From CAYMUB01 sp964393545 (GTDB lineage: Bacteria > Patescibacteriota > Microgenomatia > Daviesbacterales > UBA10151), in the NCBI GenBank assembly GCA_964393545.1, contig CAYMUB010000016.1, positions 1-24,854 on the forward strand: a stretch of 24,854 nucleotides of DNA. The letters are read 5' to 3'. The position numbers and the translations under genes were made by a program. Below, in pieces: positions 6,645 to 13,055 of this stretch. Each line of letters starts with the position of its first letter. The first letter of the stretch is position 1. Below the pieces are notes generated by a model. The model was not told the DNA's origin. It worked only from the letters and a program-made list of their open reading frames with translations, and made no database searches.

Positions 6645-7343
6645 CTAACTGTTAACTAATCTCGCCCTGACTATTAATCTATTAAGCAAGGTCCCCGGAG
6701 GATCACAGGTTTGTAAAGTTAAAACTGGTGAGTCATATTTATTAGTAAGATATGAAACATCAGCTGGAGAAGCAATAACTTTATCATAAACTATATAATC
6801 ATATCTTTTATTCTGGTAGAAAATAATTACTCTATCTCCTTGCTCCAGCTCTTTTAGCAGATAGAATATGGCATTAAATCTGACAATATTCCATGGTGCA
6901 TCTGTAGAATGGGAAAAAAGATATAGATTACCCTTTTCCCCAGGAGGAGTTGAACCTAAAGCTTGAGCAACCCCTTTAGTTAAAGCTGAAACATATTCTT
7001 TTTCATTACCAGGATTAACATTAGGAATCACTTTAGCATTAGCATTTATTTTCTCGATAACTATACCAAAATCAGTAGAAACAGGCACAATCTCGTTTTC
7101 CTGGGCTTTAATAGCAGCAAAATTATCTGCTCCTCCCACATCAGAAGGTGAAGGATTTGGAGAATTGGAAGAAATTTTGACACTGGCAATTGTTCTTTTT
7201 ACCCCGAAAGTTCTATCTACTCTATATCCTACTTCTGCTTGAACTAGAGGACCTAGTATAAATATAAAAGCAATTAAACCACCAGAAAAAATTAAATACC
7301 CAAAAAACCTAACAGCCAGTATTGTTTGATAACGTTTGCTCAT
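6645..7343 (-). CDS. Sortase (class D/E-like transpeptidase)
   Basis: The 232-residue product has an N-terminal membrane helix (about 10-33), a low-complexity spacer (about 57-75) and a sortase domain. The catalytic triad is visible: His145 in LFSHSTDAP, Cys213 in LTLQTCDPPGT and Arg222 in LLNRLIVRA. TC-x-PPGT is typical of sortases outside classes A and B. Sortases cleave a C-terminal sorting signal and attach proteins to the wall or to each other. No sorting-signal substrate is recognisable in the window, though the surface protein at 23277 is cut off before its C-terminus. The ATG lies only 8 nt downstream of the tRNA-Arg 3' end on the same strand, leaving no room for its own promoter. Confidence 0.9.
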   Translation of the reverse strand: MSKRYQTILAVRFFGYLIFSGGLIAFIFILGPLVQAEVGYRVDRTFGVKRTIASVKISSNSPNPSPSDVGGADNFAAIKAQENEIVPVSTDFGIVIEKINANAKVIPNVNPGNEKEYVSALTKGVAQALGSTPPGEKGNLYLFSHSTDAPWNIVRFNAIFYLLKELEQGDRVIIFYQNKRYDYIVYDKVIASPADVSYLTNKYDSPVLTLQTCDPPGTLLNRLIVRARLVNS

Positions 7344-7351
7344 ACTTTTAG

Positions 7352-7424
7352 TACCGCCGATAGGAGTCGAACCTACTGCCTAACCCTTAGGACGGGCTTG
7401 CTCTATCCGGTGAGCTACGACGGC
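7352..7424 (-). tRNA. tRNA-Arg(CCU)
   Basis: On the minus strand a full cloverleaf is seen: acceptor GCCGTCG with CGGCGGT, D arm GCTC/GAGC, anticodon arm AGCCC/GGGTT with loop GTCCTAA (anticodon CCT, decoding AGG), and T arm GTAGG/CCTAT with loop TTCGACT. The discriminator is A and CCA is not encoded. The 1-72 pair is G-T, a wobble at the end of the acceptor stem. The sortase gene follows 8 nt after the 3' end. Confidence 0.92.
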
Positions 7425-7479
7425 TCAATGGATATTTTAACATTTTAGGAGGTATAATTGCTAAAGATTAAACGGAGTA

Positions 7480-7508
7480 TTGATAATTTGTACAATATGT
7501 ACTAATAT
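7480..7508 (+). promoter_or_regulatory. Promoter with operator-like palindrome of the toxin-antitoxin operon
   Basis: TTGATA (7480-7485), a 17-bp spacer and TAATAT (7503-7508). The spacer contains the perfect inverted repeat GTACA-ATA-TGTAC (7490-7502), placed where a repressor would block polymerase, as expected for an autoregulated antitoxin. ATG 7515 lies 7 nt after the -10 box, so the transcript should be leaderless. Confidence 0.65.
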
Positions 7509-7514
7509 TTAATC

Positions 7515-7808
7515 ATGACTCTTATAGTTTCAATTAGTGAATTCAGAAATAATATGTCTGACTATTTAGATAAAGTTAATGAAGGCAATCGACTGTTTAT
7601 AAAGGATGATAAAAAGAAAATTACACTTGCTCAAGTTAGCAAAGTCCATTCTTTTGATAAAGATGCTTACCAAAAAGCACTAACGAGAGCAGCTGGGGTC
7701 TTTACTGCAGAAAACCATCCTGAATGGGCAACCAAGAAAAAGATTATTACCTGGCTAAGAAAAACACGTCTGGCAAATGAAAGATCTTTTAAAGATGTAC
7801 CTTCTTGA
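7515..7808 (+). CDS. Type II antitoxin, Phd/YefM-like
   Basis: The 97-residue protein begins with the Phd/YefM pattern: a short strand (LIVSISEFRNNMSDYLDKV, residues 3-21, with the family's SxSEFR-N-x-S-x-Y-L-D), then NEGNRLFIKDDKKKITLAQV. Its N-terminal part should bind DNA as a dimer, and the C-terminal tail (about 60-97) should wrap the toxin and neutralise it. It precedes and overlaps the PIN toxin by 14 nt, the usual antitoxin-first order. The palindrome GTACA-ATA-TGTAC in its promoter is the likely operator. The sequence is divergent, so the family level is reasonably safe but a subfamily name is not. Confidence 0.75.
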   Translation: MTLIVSISEFRNNMSDYLDKVNEGNRLFIKDDKKKITLAQVSKVHSFDKDAYQKALTRAAGVFTAENHPEWATKKKIITWLRKTRLANERSFKDVPS

Positions 7809-8169
7809 TACAGATATATTGATTTGGATCTTAAGAAATAATCAAGAAATTCTTAATAAAATTACTGCTCTAAATAACAGAGCAGATCTTTGTATCTCGG
7901 TAATGTCCATTGCTGAAATATATCAAAATGTTTTCCCCTCTGAGCTAACAAATACTGAAAATTTGATAAATAAACACGTAATTTTTGAAGTTGATCAGAG
8001 AACAGCTAAAATGGGTGGTCTTTATTGGCAGCAGTACTCAAAAAAATTAAAGAATCTAACTATAGCCGATTGCCTTATAGCAGCAACAGCAAATCTTAAT
8101 GACTTAACTGTTGTATCTTTAAATAAAAAGCACTTCCCTATGAAGGATATCAAATTATTGGATTTCTAA
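7795..8169 (+). CDS. Type II toxin, VapC-like PIN-domain ribonuclease
   Basis: The 124-residue protein, starting at MYLLDTDILIWIL, is a PIN domain. Its acidic residues are visible: Asp in LLDTD (residue 5), Glu in SIAEIY (about 40) and Asp in IADCLIAATA (about 92), with a late ..VVSLNKKHFPM.. strand. PIN toxins cleave tRNA or other RNA using Mg2+ or Mn2+. An earlier in-frame ATG at 7777 would add six residues; ATG 7795 gives the standard N-terminus and a 14-nt overlap with the antitoxin gene, consistent with translational coupling. The stop overlaps the convergent ndk stop by 4 nt. Confidence 0.85.
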   Translation: MYLLDTDILIWILRNNQEILNKITALNNRADLCISVMSIAEIYQNVFPSELTNTENLINKHVIFEVDQRTAKMGGLYWQQYSKKLKNLTIADCLIAATANLNDLTVVSLNKKHFPMKDIKLLDF

Positions 8170-8669
8170 TCCCCAAACCAAAGTTCAATTTCTTTGGCAG
8201 CTTCTTGCTCAGATCCTGAGGCATGAATTAAATTATAAACAGGTCTTTGGTCACGATTGGCATCTAAAATATTATCAGTTCCTAAATCTCCTCTGATAGT
8301 ACCTTTTTCAGCAGTTGCAGGATCTGTAAAACCAGTTGTTTTCCTGGCCACCTTTACTGCATCCTCCCCTTCTAAAATTAGCGCTACAATTGGTCCAGAG
8401 GTGATAAACTTTCTTAACCAGGTAACCACTTTTCTACCTTGATCTTCTGCACTTTTGACTTGTTGTCCTGCAGCTATGGTTTTTTCCCCAATAGATTTTA
8501 AATACTCCGGATCCATCGGATAATGCTTTTCCACCACACTCAAAGGGGCAGTCATCTCTTTTCTCTTGACCACTTTAAGTCCTGCAGCCTCGTATCTCCT
8601 AATAATCTCTGTTGTTAAGCCTTTTAAAACCCCATCAGGCTTAATTAGTATTAATGTTTGCTGTATCAT
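8166..8669 (-). CDS. ndk: Nucleoside diphosphate kinase
   Basis: The 167-residue enzyme transfers the gamma phosphate between NTPs and NDPs through a phosphohistidine. Motifs are TLILIKPDGV (residues 5-14), FITSGPIVALILEGEDAV (about 88-105), GTIRGDLG (about 123-130) and the active-site His149 in NLIHASGS. It is about 20-25 residues longer than classical Ndk, with extra sequence around 50-75 (MDPEYLKSIGEKTIAAGQQ), a version seen in several deep bacterial and archaeal lineages. The start codon lies in one arm of a small inverted repeat (GTATCAT at 8663-8669, ATGATAC at 8679-8685), which could mask it in the mRNA. It is downstream of the phosphoesterase on the same strand. Confidence 0.95.
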   Translation of the reverse strand: MIQQTLILIKPDGVLKGLTTEIIRRYEAAGLKVVKRKEMTAPLSVVEKHYPMDPEYLKSIGEKTIAAGQQVKSAEDQGRKVVTWLRKFITSGPIVALILEGEDAVKVARKTTGFTDPATAEKGTIRGDLGTDNILDANRDQRPVYNLIHASGSEQEAAKEIELWFGD

Positions 8670-8687
8670 ATTCAGAGTATGATACCA

Positions 8688-8752
8688 AGTTAGAAGTAAA
8701 AAGGCAAAAGGAAAAAACTTTTTTACTTTGTATTTTTTACTTTTTACTTAAT
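8688..8752 (+). repeat. Heptad-phased inverted repeat B
   Basis: Left-arm units AAGTTAG, AAGTAAA, AAGGCAA, AAGGAAA, a centre at about 8716, then TTTTTAC, TTTGTAT, TTTTTAC, TTTTTAC. It lies between ndk and the phosphoesterase and includes the latter's stop codon. Confidence 0.85.
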
Positions 8753-9757
8753 CTCAACGTCTTCAACCCTGGTTGATCCATCTGAAAATACTGAGACTAT
8801 GGCAAATCTGGGAGCTTGGGGATTTCTTTCTATTGTCACTGCTCCAACAGTTAACATAGATAATTTAGTCACCGGTTCTTCATACTCAGAAAAATAGTGG
8901 ATATCTCCGGAAAAGATTTTTTTCACTCCCGCTGCTTTAAGTTGAAAAATTAAGCTCTCTGCTTGCTGTTTTAACTCATTTTGCGCCTTACCCATAGCAT
9001 GATCTGATGATGGATGATATAAAGGCTCATGAATAAAGACCAGGATTCCTAAGTTACTTTCTGTTTTAGATTTTTCCAGTTGATCTGAAATCCAAACCTT
9101 CTGCTCGGATGTAATACCCTGATAATTATCACTATTATCCAGCAGTAGAAATTTGAAGTTGTTAAAATTAAAGCTTTGAAAAGTAGGACCAAAGATTTGT
9201 TTAAAATTTGTATCTGCAGGTAAGTCTCTATTTCTGGAATCCCATAAATCATGATCCCCTGCTGTTAAAAAATATCTTAAAGAGGAATAATCAAACTCTT
9301 TTTTAGCATTTTTTAATTCTTCCACAGTTCCAACATCAGTATAATCACCCAGTCCAATGATAAATTTAATATCAGGAAAGCTTACTTTTGCCTGAGAAAT
9401 AGCTGTTCGTAACTGATCATTATTATTATGCGAGTCAGCCACCAGTAAAAATCGGAAAAGATAGTCAGGGTTGCTTGCTTGAGGAGTTGCTGATGGTCTG
9501 CCAGAACTATTTTTTACAACTTGAGCAGGCAACTTTAGGGAAGATAATACTGCTGTAAATTGTTCCGGGTTTTTAACTGATATAAAGCTCTTGAGAAGTT
9601 GTTGGGGATCAAGTTTTAGAGGATCCAGTCCGGAAAAATGTTTGTAAGCTGTATAAGTCCCGCCTAAAAGCAGGGCAAACATGGTTAGACTAAGAATAAG
9701 TCTAAATATAACAAACAAAGGATTACTAACTCTTCTATGGTGTTGTTTTTTAAACAT
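8744..9757 (-). CDS. Membrane-anchored calcineurin-like metallophosphoesterase
   Basis: The 337-residue protein has a basic N-terminus and a membrane helix (about 13-36), a Ser/Pro-rich linker (about 83-97) and a metallophosphoesterase domain. Metal-binding motifs appear in order: D-x-H in VADSHNN (Asp108, His110), GDYTD (about 137-141), GDHD (167-170, replacing the common GNHD), the His of FIHEPLYHP and GDIHYF for GDxHxH. The catalytic domain should lie outside the membrane. The substrate could be a nucleotide, phospholipid or phosphoprotein and cannot be deduced. It starts 14 nt after argS and probably shares its transcript. The C-terminal EIK and stop lie in heptad repeat B. Confidence 0.85.
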   Translation of the reverse strand: MFKKQHHRRVSNPLFVIFRLILSLTMFALLLGGTYTAYKHFSGLDPLKLDPQQLLKSFISVKNPEQFTAVLSSLKLPAQVVKNSSGRPSATPQASNPDYLFRFLLVADSHNNNDQLRTAISQAKVSFPDIKFIIGLGDYTDVGTVEELKNAKKEFDYSSLRYFLTAGDHDLWDSRNRDLPADTNFKQIFGPTFQSFNFNNFKFLLLDNSDNYQGITSEQKVWISDQLEKSKTESNLGILVFIHEPLYHPSSDHAMGKAQNELKQQAESLIFQLKAAGVKKIFSGDIHYFSEYEEPVTKLSMLTVGAVTIERNPQAPRFAIVSVFSDGSTRVEDVEIK

Positions 9758-9771
9758 GGCAGGATTTTTTA

Positions 9772-11433
9772 TTACATTTTCTCAGGCGCTTCTATGCCTA
9801 AAAGATAAAGTCCAAGTTTCAATACTTTTCCAACTTCACTTGATAACTTAAGCCTAAATTGCTGCTTTTCTGAACCAATGATTCTGCATCCCTGATAAAA
9901 CATATTATAAATCTTGGCTAAATCGATTAAATAGGTGGCAAGCAAGTTAGGATGGTAAGAAGCAGCTACCTCAGATACAATATCAGAAAAATATAGCAGC
10001 TGCCTTAAGAGCAACCTTTCTTGTTTATCTAATGCTAGATCAGTAGTATCTGTTTGTTTAGTAGCTTTTTTCAAAACAGATTGGATCCTGGCATAGGCAT
10101 ATTGAACATAAGGACCATTATCTCCATCTAAGGAAACTGACTCATCAAGGTCAAAAACCATATTTGGGGTGGGAGAAAACTTCAAATAAGAAAATTTAAT
10201 AGCTCCCATGACTATCTGTTCAACCACTGGATCCTTCCCCCCTCTGTTTTGCTTCATAACCTCTTTAACTTTTTGGGAAACTACTTTATATAAATCATCA
10301 ACTGTAATAACACTGCCTGTACGGGAAGACATTTTACCTTGTTTAAGATCAACCAGACCATAAGAAAGATGATACTTTTTACCTTTAAGATAAGGAAAAA
10401 CCATTTCAATTGCTTTAAAAACTACTTGAAAATAACCGGCTTGTTCGTGGGCTACTACATGGATTGCTTTGTCATACTCAAATTTGGCATATTCAAGCTC
10501 AGCTAGCCCCATCTCCTTTCCTTCGTAGGTTGGATTACCAGCTGAAGTGATAAAAACCCGGTTATGAAGACCATACTTTTCTCCCGGAAAAATCACCGCC
10601 CTTTCACTTTCTTCAAAAACTTTATTAATATTCTCTAAAACAATCTCTTTACCTCTCTCAAATACTTCGCTTTCAAAGAAACATTTGTCATATTTAACGC
10701 CTAATAACTTATATATGGGCTCAAAATAATCTAAACTCCATTGTCTTGCCAGCTCATAAATATCTTTTAAAAGAGGATCTTTTTGGTAAAGAGCAATATT
10801 GATCTGATCTATTTCCTTCTTGGTTTCTAAGTCTTCTTCATAAACTCTGTTTCCCTCTGCATAGGCTTTACCCATAAACTTCGCTTTTTCCTCCAGGCTC
10901 AATTCATTAGTTGGTATACCTATTTTCCTGATGCCCCACACAGCCTTGGCAATGTGTAACCCGATATCCCCCTGATAGTTAGCACGGAATACTTTGTTAC
11001 CTGCAGCTCCTAAAATTCTTGCCAGGCTCTCTCCCAGAATAAATGTCCTGAGATGACCAATATGAATTTCTTTTAAAGGATTTGTATGTCCATACTCCAC
11101 AAAAATCCTTGATAATTTATCTTGCACCGGGAGTTTGTCAAACTCCATCTTTAAAAGGGATTTGTCTTTGATAAAAAAATTGATAAACCCTCCTTTACTT
11201 TCTGCTTTTTCTATATAATCTGGCTTACCAAACTCTGTCAGAATTTCATTAGCAATATCTTGTGAAGATTGCTTATTAGAACCAAGGTTTACTTTAGCAA
11301 GCTGCAAGGCCAAATTCGTACTATAGTCTCCAAAACTGGGATTTTTGGGAATAGAGCAAACTATATCAGTTGTTGGATAACCTAACTCCTTGACAGCAGT
11401 TTTTAAATCTTCAATAATCTTTCTTTTGAACAT
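9772..11433 (-). CDS. argS: Arginyl-tRNA synthetase
   Basis: The 553-residue class Ia enzyme charges tRNA-Arg. It has the N-terminal tRNA D-loop-binding Add1 domain (about 1-88, KNPSFGDYSTNLALQLA), the HIGH signature (residues 124-127, after EYGHTNPLKEI), LSYGLVDLKQGKMSSRTGSVI with a degenerate KMSKS (KMSSR), typical of ArgRS, and a C-terminal DALR anticodon-binding domain (about 440-553, SYHPNLLATYLIDLAKIYNMFYQ). Length is normal. The ATG lies within the 3' end of comEC, overlapping by 23 nt on the same strand. A tRNA-Arg gene is present at 7352-7424. Confidence 0.97.
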   Translation of the reverse strand: MFKRKIIEDLKTAVKELGYPTTDIVCSIPKNPSFGDYSTNLALQLAKVNLGSNKQSSQDIANEILTEFGKPDYIEKAESKGGFINFFIKDKSLLKMEFDKLPVQDKLSRIFVEYGHTNPLKEIHIGHLRTFILGESLARILGAAGNKVFRANYQGDIGLHIAKAVWGIRKIGIPTNELSLEEKAKFMGKAYAEGNRVYEEDLETKKEIDQINIALYQKDPLLKDIYELARQWSLDYFEPIYKLLGVKYDKCFFESEVFERGKEIVLENINKVFEESERAVIFPGEKYGLHNRVFITSAGNPTYEGKEMGLAELEYAKFEYDKAIHVVAHEQAGYFQVVFKAIEMVFPYLKGKKYHLSYGLVDLKQGKMSSRTGSVITVDDLYKVVSQKVKEVMKQNRGGKDPVVEQIVMGAIKFSYLKFSPTPNMVFDLDESVSLDGDNGPYVQYAYARIQSVLKKATKQTDTTDLALDKQERLLLRQLLYFSDIVSEVAASYHPNLLATYLIDLAKIYNMFYQGCRIIGSEKQQFRLKLSSEVGKVLKLGLYLLGIEAPEKM

Positions 11434-12412
11434 TATTTAATGATAACACAAGTCCGGCCACAAACATATAATACCCTACCCATACTACCCAGGCTTGCTG
11501 CCCGATATATTCCCAGGCAAAGGGTAAGGAAGAAAAGAAGGAAACAATATAAATAAAATAAGTCAGCAGAGCACTTACTCCTAAGGCAATCAGTTGGCCA
11601 AGGAATAACCAAACAGAACCCAGTATAAGCATCATTGCTCCTAAAATCATAATAAAAGAGATGGTCCAAAGGACAAAAATATTGGTAATTAAGGAAACCA
11701 AAGAAAACTGATGGAAGTTTTGGACAATTACCGGCGTCACCATTATTTGAGCAGCCAATGTTACAGCCAAATCTGAGCCTATGATAGGCAGTTTGTTAAA
11801 AATTTTAAGCAGGATTGGTGAGACTACAATTACTCCAAATGTGGCTAAAAAAGATAATTGAAAAGATAGACTGGTAATCCATGTAGGATTAATCAGTAAC
11901 ATTAAGCCGGCTGTGACAATTAACATCCAAAAACCGCTTCTTTGTCTGCCAAAAAACTGGGCAATACTGGCTAAACCAAACATAATCGCTGCCCGTAGGA
12001 TGGGAATTTGCATGCCACTTAAGATGGTATAGAAAATACAAGCCATCAGGCTCAAAATCAAAGCGTTTCTTCTTTTAATTAATCCTGATAGCCCCAGGAA
12101 AAACCCGGCTACCAGGCTTAAATTTTGTCCTGAAGCTACCACAATATGCAAAGTTGAGGTATCTCTTAAAGCTAATCTAAAACTTCCAGGCAAATTTTTA
12201 TTTTGCCCCAGCAAAATACCGGATAAAAGTTCTGCTTGAGGAGAAGGTAAATAGGATTGAATTTTTTGGTCCAGGAAATTCCGTTGCGGTTTTAAAATAT
12301 CCCAGGTTAAATCCCACCCTCCCTGCCTGCCGGCAGGCATGGCTTGTTGAGACCTTAACAAATATATCAAAATATAAAGAAGTATTGCTAAAGCTACAGG
12401 TAATCTATTCAA
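11411..12412 (-). CDS. comEC: ComEC/Rec2-type DNA-uptake channel, reduced form
   Basis: The 333-residue polytopic protein corresponds to the central Competence domain of ComEC, the inner-membrane channel for single-stranded DNA import. The signature is LLSGILLGQNKNLPGSFRLA, then TSTLHIVVASGQNLSLVAGF, and many membrane helices follow. Full-length ComEC has about 700-800 residues. Here the N-terminal OB-like part is minimal and the C-terminal metallo-beta-lactamase domain is missing, a shortened form common in small CPR genomes. After the first helix, residues MPAGRQGG (about 25-32) are encoded by the 16-bp palindrome at 12324-12339, an in-frame repeat insertion. It follows comEA with a 1-nt gap. 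Confidence 0.88.
   Translation of the reverse strand: MNRLPVALAILLYILIYLLRSQQAMPAGRQGGWDLTWDILKPQRNFLDQKIQSYLPSPQAELLSGILLGQNKNLPGSFRLALRDTSTLHIVVASGQNLSLVAGFFLGLSGLIKRRNALILSLMACIFYTILSGMQIPILRAAIMFGLASIAQFFGRQRSGFWMLIVTAGLMLLINPTWITSLSFQLSFLATFGVIVVSPILLKIFNKLPIIGSDLAVTLAAQIMVTPVIVQNFHQFSLVSLITNIFVLWTISFIMILGAMMLILGSVWLFLGQLIALGVSALLTYFIYIVSFFSSLPFAWEYIGQQAWVVWVGYYMFVAGLVLSLNNVQKKDY
12324..12339. repeat. 16-bp perfect palindrome inserted in comEC
   Basis: TGCCTGCCGGCAGGCA is self-complementary over 16 bp and GC-rich in an AT-rich gene. It is translated on the minus strand as part of AMPAGRQGG. It looks like a dispersed CPR repeat tolerated in a membrane-protein loop. Confidence 0.8.
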
Positions 12413-12413
12413 T

Positions 12414-12995
12414 TTAATAAACTACTACCTGATCTTTGATCTTTTCAAAAACTGCCTGACCAACTACTTTTTTGGAAGTTAACTCTTCTATATTCTGATA
12501 AGGCCTGGATGATATTATCTTGGCAGCAGTAACAGGGCCAATACCTGGCAAGGCTTCTATTTCAGCTTGAGAGGCTGTATTTATATTAACTTTAGTATTA
12601 ACTGCTGTAATCCCGGCTGGGACATTTGCCACAGTTGACTGCTCCCCTTCTTGAGGTATATAGACTTTACTGCCATCTACTAATTTTTGAGCTAGATTTA
12701 AATACTTTGATATATATTCTTGATTTGCATTGTCAGCAAATCCTTCAGCCAACTTGATCACATCTTCGATTCTCTTTCCTTCCTGAAGTTGATAGACTCC
12801 GGGCTTTTTTACTGCGCCTGATACATCAACTGAGATTAATTTAACAGACTCAACCAAGCTCTCTTTGGGAAATTGTTTTGCTTTTTGTAGGGTTTTACCT
12901 GAAGTTAGGATCCCACCGGTTATTAAAACCAAACCCAGAATGGATAATCCTATTGGCAGTTTGTATTTTTCTATACTCTTTAAATTTATTGTCAT
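12414..12995 (-). CDS. comEA: ComEA-type DNA-binding competence protein
   Basis: The 193-residue protein has one N-terminal membrane helix (about 13-31), an SLBB domain (about 52-115, SVDVSGAVKKPGVYQLQEGK and GSKVYIPQEG), a short linker and a C-terminal double helix-hairpin-helix domain (about 134-193, VNINTASQAEIEALPGIGP then AAKIISSRPYQNIEEL). This is the ComEA arrangement, in which the HhH domain binds incoming double-stranded DNA outside the membrane and passes it to ComEC. comEC follows immediately, so the two form a DNA-uptake cassette. It lies 60 nt downstream of leuS. Confidence 0.92.
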   Translation of the reverse strand: MTINLKSIEKYKLPIGLSILGLVLITGGILTSGKTLQKAKQFPKESLVESVKLISVDVSGAVKKPGVYQLQEGKRIEDVIKLAEGFADNANQEYISKYLNLAQKLVDGSKVYIPQEGEQSTVANVPAGITAVNTKVNINTASQAEIEALPGIGPVTAAKIISSRPYQNIEELTSKKVVGQAVFEKIKDQVVVY

Positions 12996-13055
12996 AACAA
13001 TCTAAACTAACTGGTCTTATGATTTAGCAGTCTAATTAATGGTCTGCCAGATTAT

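Noticed and set aside
7447..7505. A 15-codon leader peptide (AGGAGG then TTG) before the antitoxin
   Set aside because: The predicted promoter lies downstream of the AGGAGG, the start would be TTG, and the coding potential is too short to support.
11433..11669. Minus-strand frame within comEC (78 codons)
   Set aside because: It is a shifted frame of the comEC membrane region with no start signal or family match.
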